This document shows positions 15,607 through 24,696 of a stretch of 36,499 bases of DNA, in pieces. The DNA is taken from the NCBI GenBank assembly GCA_027484425.1, contig JAIXSZ010000003.1, positions 1 to 36,499 of the forward strand. Reading direction: 5' to 3'. The notes beneath the pieces are model-generated. The model was given only the letters and a program-made list of their open reading frames with translations. It was not told the DNA's origin and searched no databases. Made by a program: the position numbers and the translations under genes. Every line of letters starts with the position of its first letter. The stretch's first letter is position 1. Origin of the DNA: Sphingobacteriales bacterium. GTDB taxonomy: Bacteria; Bacteroidota; Bacteroidia; Chitinophagales; Chitinophagaceae.

Positions 15607-15732
15607 CTGGCAAAAATATCGAAAAGTATGTTGCCAAAGAATAAATCTTAGTACGCAAATAAATACAACGATCCCCTAATAGTCAAATAATTCACTGCGA
15701 GAAAGGCTGTGGCGAAGAAATGAATATGTCAC

Positions 15733-16527
15733 TTACTTTTTTATATCAGCAAGGAACAACTCTAGTGCTGCTACCATTGATGGAGCATTGGGTGCTGGGG
15801 CCTTGATATCTAATCTCAATCCTGTGTCTTCAATAGCCTTGGAGGTCGTAGGACCGAATGCACCAACCATTGTTCCATTCTGTTTAAATTCGGGGTTATA
15901 ATCAAACAGAGTTTGAACACTAAACGGACTAAAAAACACAATGACATCGTAGTTAACTTTCATTATTTCGGAGATATCGTTAGATACCATCCTGTATAAA
16001 GTAACATCCGAGTATTTTATATTGTGTTTTATAAGATGTTGAGCAATGTCATTTTTGGCATTATCTGAAACTGGCAAAAGGTATTTTTCGCTTTTATGCT
16101 TGGTAATTACATCTTGGAGCCCTGCTGAGCTACCATCGGCTGAAAAGAATACTTTACGTTTACGGTAGAGAATAAATTTTTGCAAGTACAGCGCAACAGC
16201 TTCGGTGATACAGAAATACTTCATATCCTGTGATACCTTCACCTTTAGCTCTTCACAAATTCTAAAAAAATGGTCTACAGCGTATCTGCTAGTGAATATA
16301 ATAGCTGTATGTTCAGTAATGTCAATTTTTTGTTTTCTGAAGTCTTTGCCACTGAGTCCTTCTACACGTATAAAAGCATGGAAGTCGAGTGTGAGCTCAT
16401 ACTTCTTGGCAAGATCAAAATAGGGCGACTTATCTGTTTCGGGCCGAGGCTGAGTTATCAATATACGGCTAACCTTCAGTTCCTTTTTGTCACCATCATT
16501 TTTTTTCGAACGAACTACTTTGGCCAT
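15733..16527 (-). CDS. hemD: Uroporphyrinogen-III synthase
   Basis: 264 residues; cyclises hydroxymethylbilane to uroporphyrinogen III, the common precursor of haem, sirohaem and cobalamin. HemD sequences diverge strongly. The assignment rests on the N-terminal SRILITQPRP, the TAIIFTSRYAVDHFF segment (first domain strand plus SR-A-V), YDVIVFFSPFSVQTLF (second domain) and VGAFGPTTSKAIEDTGLRLDIKAPAP (G-x-T-T at the active-site cleft), all in the expected order. The short lysine-rich N-terminal extension (MAKVVRSKKNDGDKKE) is seen in Bacteroidota members. The DUF4271 gene ends 58 nt upstream, the usual Bacteroidota pairing. Supply of tetrapyrrole precursor is consistent with the B12-dependent reductase nearby, but no direct link is shown. 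Confidence 0.9.
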   Translation of the reverse strand: MAKVVRSKKNDGDKKELKVSRILITQPRPETDKSPYFDLAKKYELTLDFHAFIRVEGLSGKDFRKQKIDITEHTAIIFTSRYAVDHFFRICEELKVKVSQDMKYFCITEAVALYLQKFILYRKRKVFFSADGSSAGLQDVITKHKSEKYLLPVSDNAKNDIAQHLIKHNIKYSDVTLYRMVSNDISEIMKVNYDVIVFFSPFSVQTLFDYNPEFKQNGTMVGAFGPTTSKAIEDTGLRLDIKAPAPNAPSMVAALELFLADIKK

Positions 16528-16585
16528 ATAAAAAAATATAGGGGTTTAGTACAAGAAATAAGTGATATTGATGCTTTAAACCAAC

Positions 16586-17455
16586 CTAATAAAACATTAA
16601 TCCTTTAACTAACATTTTCATCAAAACTGCCAAAGGCAGTAATTCTGAGGCGCAAAGGTACATAAAAAAATGAAATTTACTGTACTGGAAGAATGAGCCG
16701 AAAACCTGCCACGATCTGATGTATCGATTGAGTAACAAAATGCCAGAAGTGATAAATGAAATGGCAACTATTTGTTTGGCAAGATTATAATCGGCGAAAG
16801 CCAGAATGATGATAAAAGGAATGAGGGTGATAGCAAGGATTTTGTTAATAAGAAAAACATTGAACAAATAATGCTCTGTAATGCCCTCTAAGCGGAAAGC
16901 CCAACCGCTAAACCTGACAGCAGCGTACTTGATGACATAAATAAGACCAATGCCCACAATGAGCATAATAATGAGCAAAGATGGTGGAATGATGCCAGAC
17001 CTGCCAGGGGTGAAAAAACGGACCACATAATATATATATGCCCCTCCAGCAAAAGCAAAGAAAATATTCATCAGAAAATTAGGCAAACCTGCCCCTTGCA
17101 ATTGATCTTTTAACTTTCGATTACTAAGAGTAGGATTCCAAAATGCTCTCCATAAATTACCAAAATATCTGGTATCCATGTATCGTATTAAGCCCAGTAT
17201 GAGACATAGAGATAGCAAGAGGTAGAAGTCGGAAGTTTGAGATACGTATTTGTGGGGCGACTGTAAATCACTTATTATGTAGGGGCTGTCTAGCATAGGG
17301 TGTGCACCTATACTGCTATCGGCAGCTGCTTTTGCAGACAGCTGAAGTGTAATAGGGTCGGCTAGTGTGTCTATGCCATAGTCAGCAGGATTAACTCCTT
17401 TTGCTCTGCCACTTACACTATAAAACAAAACCAATACAAATATTATCAGGCGCAT
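16586..17455 (-). CDS. DUF4271 membrane protein
   Basis: 289 residues from the ATG at 17455; the open frame starts four codons earlier with a TTG. A signal-peptide-like segment (MRLIIFVLVLFYSVSGRAKG) is followed by a 70-residue extracytoplasmic stretch and then six to seven transmembrane helices. Recognisable DUF4271 features are the region RYFGNLWRAFWNPTLSNRKLKDQ and the AYIYYVVRFF and ISFITSGILLLNRYIRSW segments. The family is confined to Bacteroidota and lies next to hemD, as here; its function is unknown. A TAATTTTG element lies 9 nt before the start (17465-17472), so it may be transcribed with a very short leader and read on into hemD. Confidence 0.85.
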   Translation of the reverse strand: MRLIIFVLVLFYSVSGRAKGVNPADYGIDTLADPITLQLSAKAAADSSIGAHPMLDSPYIISDLQSPHKYVSQTSDFYLLLSLCLILGLIRYMDTRYFGNLWRAFWNPTLSNRKLKDQLQGAGLPNFLMNIFFAFAGGAYIYYVVRFFTPGRSGIIPPSLLIIMLIVGIGLIYVIKYAAVRFSGWAFRLEGITEHYLFNVFLINKILAITLIPFIIILAFADYNLAKQIVAISFITSGILLLNRYIRSWQVFGSFFQYSKFHFFMYLCASELLPLAVLMKMLVKGLMFY

Positions 17456-17574
17456 GCTAGATCGCAAAATTAACTTTTATAAGTCAGCCTGACAGTATAT
17501 GTTGGTAGGCGGTAAAATATATTTATCCACGTAGTGTGTGAAAAACAAAGGATACTTAAGTGATAGATAAAAAC

Positions 17575-18351
17575 TTATTTACCAGTAAATATTGGTTTTC
17601 TTTTTTCGAGGAAAGCTTGAACTCCTTCTTTGAAGTCATGACTTGCACCTGCAATAACTTGTGTGTTTTTTTCAGCGTCTAATTGTTGCTCTAAAGAATT
17701 GTTGTAAGTTTCATTGAGCAGTCGTTTGGTAAGCCCTATACCCAGAGTGGGCATTTGAGCAAGAGAAATGGCCATTTTGCGAGTTTCTACTTCAAAGTCA
17801 GCTTCAGCATAATATTTGTAAATCATACCCATATTTACAGCTTCAGCAGCTGTAACCTTTTCGCCGGTCATCATGAGCGCAGCGGCGCGTTGCATGCCTA
17901 TAAGTCGTGGTAGTATGTAGGTGCCTCCACTATCAGGAATCAGTCCAATTTTGCTAAATGCTTGAATAAAAGATGCACTTTCTTTAGCTAGCACTATATC
18001 GCAAGCCAGGGCGATGTTGGCACCAGCACCAGCTGCAACACCGTTTACAGCGGCTATTATTGGTTTTTCTATTGTTCTCAGTCTAAGAATTGTAGCGTTA
18101 TAATGCTCTCTTACCATTCGTTCAAACTCTTCTGGAGTGGGGTTCATTGCCTCTGATAAGTCCTGACCCGAACAAAAACCCTTGCCTGCACCAGTAATAT
18201 ATATGCAGCGTACCTCAGCATCTGCTGCACATTCGTCCAAATACTGTTGCAGCTCAACAGACATTTCTCGATTGTAGCTATTGTATTTTTCCGGACGGTT
18301 AAGTGTGATGTATCCTACTCCGTTTTCTTTGTGCAGCAAAACTGTGTTCAT
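17575..18351 (-). CDS. Enoyl-CoA hydratase/isomerase, PaaG-like
   Basis: 258-residue crotonase-fold enzyme acting on an acyl-CoA thioester in the cytoplasm. The oxyanion-hole segments are GFCSGQDLSE (58-67) and VNGVAAGAGANIALACD (102-118). The catalytic position resembles PaaG (ring 1,2-epoxyphenylacetyl-CoA isomerase), with IPDSGGTYILPRL placing Asp140 where hydratases have Glu. The C-terminal FKEGVQAFLEKRKPIFTGK is standard. No paaABCE monooxygenase genes are nearby, so the substrate may be a fatty acyl-CoA instead; a 3-hydroxyacyl-CoA dehydrogenase is at 32483-33397. A TATCTTTG -7 element ends 4 nt before the ATG (18356-18363), suggesting a near-leaderless mRNA. Confidence 0.88.
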   Translation of the reverse strand: MNTVLLHKENGVGYITLNRPEKYNSYNREMSVELQQYLDECAADAEVRCIYITGAGKGFCSGQDLSEAMNPTPEEFERMVREHYNATILRLRTIEKPIIAAVNGVAAGAGANIALACDIVLAKESASFIQAFSKIGLIPDSGGTYILPRLIGMQRAAALMMTGEKVTAAEAVNMGMIYKYYAEADFEVETRKMAISLAQMPTLGIGLTKRLLNETYNNSLEQQLDAEKNTQVIAGASHDFKEGVQAFLEKRKPIFTGK

Positions 18352-18355
18352 AAGT

Positions 18356-18363
18356 CAAAGATA
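18356..18363 (-). promoter_or_regulatory. -7 element directly before PaaG-like gene
   Basis: TATCTTTG on the minus strand, a full match to TAnnTTTG, separated from the ATG by 4 nt. A TTTG -33 box is not obvious at 19 nt. If used, transcription would start about at the start codon. Confidence 0.4.
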
Positions 18364-18755
18364 AAGATTGTAATCAATACCTAATTGCAATTGAAAGATG
18401 GCTTTTATTGATCGGTCATCAAAACTATTGCTTTATGGGTATTTATGTAACAGCATTGTACGGGATTATTACTCTTAGCGAGTATTGATGTATTGCTGGG
18501 GTGGAAAATATATGTAATTAGGAGTAAAGGTTGTTTAGGGTAAATGTTGAAACGGTTTCAATCTCTATCCGAATATCTAGTGTGTACCGCTGTGGTTGCA
18601 AATTGTAAATCTGTGATGAACGTAGTTAGATGAATATCAGCCCATTGACTAAATTAGGTTTATGGGCAGCAAAGGAGTTTAGATTTACACACTAAAACCA
18701 AAGACGAATAAACCATCTTGTAGCTTTAAGCGTGTAAATCTTACCTTATACTTTG
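18364..18755. other. Intergenic stretch 3' of the ribonucleotide reductase
   Basis: No gene or known RNA was recognised in about 390 nt. It contains one inverted repeat near the reductase stop, listed separately. Confidence 0.4.
18681..18741. repeat. Inverted repeat 3' of nrdJ
   Basis: AGATTTACAC (18681-18690) and its reverse complement GTGTAAATCT (18732-18741) are separated by 41 nt. The right arm lies 14 nt after the reductase stop in the minus-strand direction. With its long loop and no T-run it is a weak terminator candidate; it could shape the mRNA 3' end or be a protein-binding pair. Confidence 0.5.
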
Positions 18756-21700
18756 TTAACTGCATCCAGTAGTTGTACCACAGTTAGGGCACATGTAGCA
18801 TGTGCCATTTCTCAGGGTTATATTACCACAGTTTCTGCAGGCAGGCGCATCAGCGCTAGTACCCATTAGCTTTTTAACGTCAGCGTCGACAGTCATTGGT
18901 GCGAGTACAGATTTTGGTTTTTGAGCTGGCTGTGGTGCTGACACCCTTACTTGTGTTAGTTCTTGCTGTTGAGCCTCTATTTCCTGCTGGTGGGTTCTGC
19001 GGTTTGGGTCTGGTACATGTACCAGATCGTCACGGTCCAAATATTCGTAGGCTAGTAGTCTGAAAATATAGTCAAGCACCGAGGTGGCACTTTTAATATT
19101 TGGGTGCTCTACCATGCCCGATGGCTCAAATCGGGAGAAGGTAAATTTATCTACATATTCTTCCAATGGAACACCATACTGTAAGCCCACAGATATTGCA
19201 ATTGCAAAACTATTGAGCAGGCTACGCATAGTGGCGCCCTCCTTAGCCATGTCTACAAATATCTCTCCCAGTGTTCCATCGCCATACTCGCCTGTGCGTA
19301 GAAAAATAGCTTGTCCACCAACTTTGCCTTTTATAGTATAACCTCTTCTTTTAGCAGGAAGCTGTTTGCGTTCTACTATTCTGCTCAGTTCCCTTTTCAG
19401 TTGAGTATCTGGGCTGGCCTGTACTCTTTTATTTACCTCCTCCAGTAGCTCACTCACCGTCAGCTTGCTCATGTCTACTACCAAGCTGGTGGCAATTTCT
19501 TCTTTTGGTTCTTCTTTTTTCTTTTTATCACTTTTATTGCTCAGTGGTTGGCTTAGTTTAGAACCATCTCTGTAAAGTGCACATGCCTTCAAACCTAGTT
19601 TCCAGCTTAGGTAGTAGCAGTCTTTAATTTCATCTATATCTGCCTCATTGGGTAGGTTAATGGTTTTAGATATTGCACCACTGATGAATGGTTGTACAGC
19701 CCCCATCATTCTTATGTGCCCATGAGCATGAATGAATCTCTTTCCTTTTTTGCCGCATTTGTTCGCACAATCGAATACGGATAAATGCTCAGATTTCAGG
19801 TAAGGGGCACCTTCTACAGTCATGGTGCCGCACACATAGTCATTAGCAGCGTCTATTTCATCTTCAGTATACCCCAAAGCTTCCAGAAGATTGAAATCTG
19901 AAGCAAAATACTGTTCAGAAGTGAACCCTAAACGTTGCAAACATTCTTCGCCCAGATTGTAAACATTGAATACGAAACCTATTTCAAATGCGCTTTCTAC
20001 AGCTACATCTAGCTTTTTAAGTTCTGTAGCTATAAATCCTTTTTCGCTTAGCGACTGATGATTGATAAAAGGTGCACCGGCAAATGTGCCATGACCTTTG
20101 GCATACTTCACTATTGCATCGGCTTGTTCTGCATTATAACCGAGTTTTTTCAGCGCAGCAGGGATAGACTGATTTATGATTTTGAAGTACCCACCGCCAG
20201 ATAGTTTTTTGAACTTAACCAGTGCAAAGTCGGGTTCCACGCCAGTAGTGTCGCAATCCATTACCAAACCAATAGTGCCTGTAGGTGCTATCACAGTAGC
20301 TTGTGCATTACGATAGCCATATAGGTCGCCCATTTGCACAGCCTCATCCCACGCGCGTGTGGCTGCTTTTAGAAGATAGTCTGGGCAGTAGCGAGCGTTT
20401 ATTCCCACCGGTGCTATTTCTAGGCCTTCAAATGCGTCTGCAGCATCGTAAGCGGCAGCCCTGTGATTGCGCATTACACGCATCATATGTTCTTTATTCT
20501 CTGCAAATCTTGGGAAGGCACCTAAACATTTGGCCATCTCAGCTGATGTTTTGTAGGCTACGCCATTCATGATAGCTGTTATGGCACCAGCTATACCTCT
20601 TGCTTCTTCACTATCATAGGCTATGCCGCTAACCATGAGCATTGATCCCAGATTGGCATATCCAAGTCCCAACGTGCGATAGTCATAACTGAGTTGAGCA
20701 ACTTCTGGCGAAGGGAACTGAGCCATTAGTACCGATATTTCCAGCACTACGGTCCACAATCTTACCATGTATTCGAAGCCCTCTACATCAAATATGCCTG
20801 AATCTTCGTTGTAAAATCTTCTTAGGTTCAGAGATGCCAAGTTACAAGCAGTATTATCCAAAAACATGTATTCGGAACAGGGGTTTGATGCGCGTATGGC
20901 ACCGCCTTCAGGGCATGTATGCCACTCATTGATGGTGGTGTCATATTGGGTGCCTGGGTCGGCGCAACGCCACGCTGCATAGGCTATTTTCTCCCAAAGT
21001 TCGCGTGCTGGAATGGTATTCATTACTTTGCCACTGCCACGAGCAGTCATGTTCCAATCACCATTGTTTTCTAGTGTTCTAAAAAACTCATTAGGTATCC
21101 GCAACGAATTGTTAGAGTTCTGACCAGATACTGTTTTATAAGCCTCACCTTCATAGTCTGAAGGATAACCAGCAGCTATCAAAGCAGCGACTTTTTTCTC
21201 TTCCTCTACTTTCCAATCGATGAAGTTCACTACTTCAGGGTGGTCTAGGTCTAAGCAAACCATTTTAGCAGCCCTACGGGTGGTGCCTCCACTTTTTATA
21301 GCACCGGCGGCTCTGTCGCCTATCCTTAAAAAGCTCATCAATCCGCTCGATGTTCCTCCTCCACTTAGTTTCTCTCCTTCGGCTCTAATGTTAGAGTAGT
21401 TGGTACCTACACCTGAGCCATACTTGAATATCCGAGCCTCTCGCACCCATAAGTCCATAATGCCACCTTCATTCACCAAGTCATCGCTTACGCTTAGTAT
21501 GAAGCAAGCATGAGGTTGAGGGCGTTCGTATGCATTTTTCGAACGTTCTAGTTTGCCTGTTTTAGGGTCTACATAGTAATGACCCTGTGCATTACCTTCT
21601 ATCCCGTAAGTGTTGTAAAGGCCAGTGTTGAACCATTGGGGTGAGTTTGGCGCACAACTCTGATGCAGTATACTGTAAATAAGTTCATCTCTAAACACTT

Positions 21701-22040
21701 CAGCGTCTTGTGCTGAACCGAAGTAGCCATATTTTTCTCCCCAGCTGCGCCAGCAATCTGCTAGTCTATGCGCCACTTGTTTTACAGAGGTTTCTTTTCC
21801 TAAAGTGCCGTCAGGTTGTGGTACTCCAGCTTTTCTAAAGTACTTCTGTGCAAGAATATCTGTAGCTATTTGTGACCAGTGTGCAGGAACCTCTACATTG
21901 GTCATTTCAAATACTTTTTCACCATTGGGATTGCGTATTACGGATGTACGTAGGTCGTACTCAAACATGTCATAAGGACTAACGCCTTCTTGGGTGTAAT
22001 GACGGCTGAAAGACAAGCCAGATTGCTGATTAGGACTCAT
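18756..22040 (-). CDS. nrdJ: Adenosylcobalamin-dependent ribonucleotide reductase (class II)
   Basis: 1094 residues; reduces ribonucleotides to deoxyribonucleotides using a B12-generated radical, without oxygen or a second radical subunit. Motifs: HACF with Cys179 and TACNLASLNL with Cys399 as the likely active-site disulfide pair, SNPCSE (385-390) with Asn386, thiyl Cys388 and Glu390, NSNNSLR (308-314) and APTGTIGLVMDCDTTGVEP in the barrel. After the barrel come a charged linker (KKKKEEPKEE), a TSCPD-type domain (RRGYTIKGKVGGQAIFLRTGEYGDGTLGEIFVDMAKEG) and a Pro/Gln linker. The C-terminal zinc-ribbon-like tail has four Cys plus the terminal GCS that reloads the active site. It is the long NrdJ form usual in Bacteroidota. 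I looked for and did not find a cobalamin riboswitch in the 440 nt upstream. Confidence 0.97.
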   Translation of the reverse strand: MSPNQQSGLSFSRHYTQEGVSPYDMFEYDLRTSVIRNPNGEKVFEMTNVEVPAHWSQIATDILAQKYFRKAGVPQPDGTLGKETSVKQVAHRLADCWRSWGEKYGYFGSAQDAEVFRDELIYSILHQSCAPNSPQWFNTGLYNTYGIEGNAQGHYYVDPKTGKLERSKNAYERPQPHACFILSVSDDLVNEGGIMDLWVREARIFKYGSGVGTNYSNIRAEGEKLSGGGTSSGLMSFLRIGDRAAGAIKSGGTTRRAAKMVCLDLDHPEVVNFIDWKVEEEKKVAALIAAGYPSDYEGEAYKTVSGQNSNNSLRIPNEFFRTLENNGDWNMTARGSGKVMNTIPARELWEKIAYAAWRCADPGTQYDTTINEWHTCPEGGAIRASNPCSEYMFLDNTACNLASLNLRRFYNEDSGIFDVEGFEYMVRLWTVVLEISVLMAQFPSPEVAQLSYDYRTLGLGYANLGSMLMVSGIAYDSEEARGIAGAITAIMNGVAYKTSAEMAKCLGAFPRFAENKEHMMRVMRNHRAAAYDAADAFEGLEIAPVGINARYCPDYLLKAATRAWDEAVQMGDLYGYRNAQATVIAPTGTIGLVMDCDTTGVEPDFALVKFKKLSGGGYFKIINQSIPAALKKLGYNAEQADAIVKYAKGHGTFAGAPFINHQSLSEKGFIATELKKLDVAVESAFEIGFVFNVYNLGEECLQRLGFTSEQYFASDFNLLEALGYTEDEIDAANDYVCGTMTVEGAPYLKSEHLSVFDCANKCGKKGKRFIHAHGHIRMMGAVQPFISGAISKTINLPNEADIDEIKDCYYLSWKLGLKACALYRDGSKLSQPLSNKSDKKKKEEPKEEIATSLVVDMSKLTVSELLEEVNKRVQASPDTQLKRELSRIVERKQLPAKRRGYTIKGKVGGQAIFLRTGEYGDGTLGEIFVDMAKEGATMRSLLNSFAIAISVGLQYGVPLEEYVDKFTFSRFEPSGMVEHPNIKSATSVLDYIFRLLAYEYLDRDDLVHVPDPNRRTHQQEIEAQQQELTQVRVSAPQPAQKPKSVLAPMTVDADVKKLMGTSADAPACRNCGNITLRNGTCYMCPNCGTTTGCS

Positions 22041-22484
22041 TTTTTATCGTTTTTTCAAAGAGAAACTATACTTACTAGGCTATAGCTAAGTTAAACTAAT
22101 TCGGCTGGCTATAGTATTAATTTTAACTCACATCGGTGTGGATAACGCATCAAATGCAGACTATTCAATACGAACAATTAGTATTAATATGTGAATAAAA
22201 ATACATTGTTTAGCGACTGCCTCCAAATGTGTCGTTTATTAACCGAAAGGAAATAAAAAAGAAGAGAAGTGTTATGGTTTCTGTTTTTTTGAGATCTCAA
22301 TGATGGAAATTTCTTAAGTGGTGGGAATACGTTTTATGTAGATTATCTTAACCCAAATGTTAACTACATTCTGTATTTCATAAAGTAGCTATGGTCAAAG
22401 AAGGAAATGGTATAAAAGAATTATAACAATGTAAACTTTGTAATTACATATTGCCTCTTTAGAGATTATTGCTTAATTTTAGAA
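22041..22484. other. Divergent intergenic region
   Basis: About 440 nt of AT-rich DNA between nrdJ (minus) and the small exported protein (plus). No B12-box or other riboswitch core, no RNA gene and no coding frame were recognised. Promoters for both flanking genes must lie here, but none matches the full consensus. Confidence 0.4.
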
Positions 22485-22787
22485 ATGAAGTTAACAAAGC
22501 AGGTGATTTATATTGTTTTGTTTGGTTGCAGTCCGACATTATTGTATGGGCAAAGTTTAATGAATTCTTTTTCCTTAAAAACACCAATTAAGTCGACTGG
22601 ATTAAACCATAAAGGAGTAAATAATACTATCGCAGTTTTTGTTTTACCACCAGATTTTCATACCAAACAATTTGGGTTCTTTTGTAGACAAGAGTTGTTT
22701 CTACAACGTACAAACATCCCTTTGGTATTTAGATTGGGCAGTGTAGAAATGTGCAATACTCTGGAACAAAAGCCTGGTTACAGATAA
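22485..22787 (+). CDS. Small exported protein, unknown function
   Basis: 100 residues with an N-terminal Sec signal (MKLTKQVIYIVLFGCSPTLLYGQ, then SLMNSF). The mature part, about 77 residues, ends in a compact block: FGFFCRQELFLQRTNIPLVFRLGSVEMCNTLEQKPGYR. I believe similar blocks (FFC-E-x-x-x-K/R-x-x-IP-x-x-FRLGS-x-x-x-x-x-x-LE-K) recur in small exported proteins of Chitinophagaceae, but this is from memory and their function is unknown. The two cysteines of the block could pair. It is followed after 86 nt by the potassium channel gene on the same strand. Start codon and signal peptide are clear; the functional call is open. Confidence 0.65.
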   Translation: MKLTKQVIYIVLFGCSPTLLYGQSLMNSFSLKTPIKSTGLNHKGVNNTIAVFVLPPDFHTKQFGFFCRQELFLQRTNIPLVFRLGSVEMCNTLEQKPGYR

Positions 22788-22873
22788 TTAATCTTGTTTT
22801 ATCGCTTTTTTTCTTTTGCCAAACGTGTAGTTATTATCTTGTGCTCCTAAATTAAATACCAATACGGTAGCTA

Positions 22874-23575
22874 ATGAAAGATTTTCTTTACAAATTGTTT
22901 CTTGGTTCACCAGTATACAACAAGCCGTTAAAAAACACTCCATATCAAACCTATGTTCGAGATTTAAAGAATACTTGGGACAATAAACGTCACCACGATA
23001 CTGGGCTTGAAAAGATTTTACGTATATTTCTAGTTGGTGTACAGATTATTTTTCCTGCTATGCACCTGATGCAATCTTTAGGAAAAGTGGGTGTAATTAC
23101 CCGAAACTTAGTGAAAGAACTCTACGTAGTATTCAAGACTATTTTACCACTAATAATTCTAGTGAGAGGGTGGTATGTACACACTTGGGCAATTGCGATC
23201 TCAGTTTACTTTATGTCGGAAACTTTTCTGTACGTTATCTCTATAATCTTTGTGTCAGATATTTTTATTGTGCCAAGATCTTACCGGCGCAATTTACTTA
23301 TGCTGTTTCTTAATTATCTGGAGATATGTTTCAATTATGCAGTGATATATGCTGGTTTAAACTTGCTGACAGGTAAAATAAACGGATACGTTGACTATAT
23401 ATACTTTTCTATAGTTACATCTACTACTATTGGCTATGGTGATATCAGCCCCTTGACCTCTACCGGGAAAATAATAGTGAGTACGGAGGCTATACTTTCC
23501 TTAGCTTTTATAGGGTTGTTTCTCAATTTTTTTGGCTCAAAAATGGAGCATATGTACAGGGAAGAAGACCAGTAG
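22874..23575 (+). CDS. Potassium channel, ion-channel-2 family
   Basis: 233 residues; inner-membrane K+-selective pore. The selectivity filter TTIGYGD is at 184-190, preceded by the pore helix (YIYFSIVTSTT) and followed by the inner helix (IIVSTEAILSLAFIGLFLNFF, about 200-220). Upstream are about four further hydrophobic segments (about 50-66, 85-98, 105-132 and 141-166). The protein therefore has more than the minimal two helices, but it lacks a recognisable S4 arginine ladder and any cytoplasmic RCK/TrkA-N domain, so gating is unclear. It ends soon after the inner helix (SKMEHMYREEDQ). A very strong terminator follows. Confidence 0.88.
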   Translation: MKDFLYKLFLGSPVYNKPLKNTPYQTYVRDLKNTWDNKRHHDTGLEKILRIFLVGVQIIFPAMHLMQSLGKVGVITRNLVKELYVVFKTILPLIILVRGWYVHTWAIAISVYFMSETFLYVISIIFVSDIFIVPRSYRRNLLMLFLNYLEICFNYAVIYAGLNLLTGKINGYVDYIYFSIVTSTTIGYGDISPLTSTGKIIVSTEAILSLAFIGLFLNFFGSKMEHMYREEDQ

Positions 23576-23615
23576 TTTAGACCTGTAATATAGCTTTGTG
23601 CCAAGAACTGAAAAT

Positions 23616-23663
23616 CCTTCAAATAACAATGGCTGCTTTCAAGCAGCCATTGTTATTTGAAGG
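23616..23663. terminator. Strong bidirectional terminator
   Basis: A perfect 22-bp stem (23616-23637 with 23642-23663) and a TTCA loop. It serves the converging channel gene (plus) and the dienelactone-hydrolase-like gene (minus). The stem is long even for Bacteroidota terminators. Confidence 0.9.
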
Positions 23664-23680
23664 AAAGTTTGAGACTATTG

Positions 23681-24478
23681 TTAAAAGATAGTTGCGAAAA
23701 AACGCTTCATGTCTTTCCAAGATTTTTCATCAGCAGCTTTATTGTAAGAAATAGGAATGCTGAACTTTTTTCCTGTAGATGTGGCATCAGGGTTAGTAAA
23801 TGCATGAGTAGCATCGGGATACTCAATGAAAGTATAAGTGGTACCAGTTGAATCTAGATTCTTACGAAAATTAACTACTTCTTCGGCAGATATAAATTTA
23901 TCTGCTGCACCGTGGCATACTAGTATTTTTCCCTTCAAACTGCCCTTTGTGGCAGGTGCTGTGGCAAGGCCTCCATGAAAACTAACTACGCCCTTGAGAG
24001 GTGTACCCATTTTGGCTGCATTAAGTACCATACTTCCACCAAAACAGTAACCTATGGCGGCTATTTTAGTGGGGTCAGTTTGTGTATGTTTTTTTAGCTC
24101 TGTTATTGCAGCTTCTATTCTTTCTTTAGCCATCATTGGGTCCTTATAAAAAGGGGTAGCATATTCTTGCGCTTTGGCGGGATTGTCGGCAGTTTTGCCT
24201 TCTCCATAAATGTCAGTTGCTATAGCTATATATCCTTGTTCAGCCAGCATTTTAGCGCGGCCTTTTGCATATTCGTTGATCCCCCACCACTCAGGCACCA
24301 CAACAATAGCTGCACGTTTCCCTTTTTGGGCTGCATCGTAGCTTATGTAACTTTTCATAGTAACACCGTTACATAAGTAGGTTATCTCTTCGCTTTTAAT
24401 TTGGTGTTCTTTCGATAAAACATCCTTAGCGTTTACTATTAAGGCAAATAGCATCATCAAACTCACAATTCTTTTCAT
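23681..24478 (-). CDS. Dienelactone hydrolase family protein, exported
   Basis: 265 residues from the ATG at 24478 (MKRIVSLMMLFALIVNAKDVLS), chosen because it puts a signal peptide at the N-terminus; the frame runs on to 24556 without support. The alpha/beta-hydrolase core follows: VVVPEWWGINEY (oxyanion region), the nucleophile elbow GYCFGGS with Cys in place of Ser (typical of dienelactone hydrolases), the acid Asp in HGAADKF and the His in DATHAF. The family hydrolyses cyclic lactone esters, but many exported Bacteroidota members have unknown substrates. It converges on the channel gene through a shared terminator. Confidence 0.9.
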   Translation of the reverse strand: MKRIVSLMMLFALIVNAKDVLSKEHQIKSEEITYLCNGVTMKSYISYDAAQKGKRAAIVVVPEWWGINEYAKGRAKMLAEQGYIAIATDIYGEGKTADNPAKAQEYATPFYKDPMMAKERIEAAITELKKHTQTDPTKIAAIGYCFGGSMVLNAAKMGTPLKGVVSFHGGLATAPATKGSLKGKILVCHGAADKFISAEEVVNFRKNLDSTGTTYTFIEYPDATHAFTNPDATSTGKKFSIPISYNKAADEKSWKDMKRFFATIF

Positions 24479-24679
24479 TCTCTTATTTTTAAATTTTGTC
24501 AATACAATTGGGTTGCAAGGTAGTGCATAGTAAGGATGCAGTGTTTCTAGTAACATAGCTATTTGCTGTTTTCAAAATGGGGATAGAGGCTAGTTCAATT
24601 ATGAGAGGTTTTTTTTCATTTTGTTGAGGTTTACTTTGATAGTCAAAATACTCTTATCGTCAATAATCCACCAATATCA

Positions 24680-24687
24680 TAGCTTTG
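24680..24687 (+). promoter_or_regulatory. -7 element before the tRNA nucleotidyltransferase gene
   Basis: TAGCTTTG matches TAnnTTTG and ends 9 nt before the ATG at 24697. No clear -33 box. Confidence 0.4.
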
Positions 24688-24696
24688 TAGGTATAT

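Noticed and set aside
22041..22484. Cobalamin riboswitch before the B12-dependent reductase
   Set aside because: I searched by eye for the B12-box and paired core on the minus strand and saw neither.
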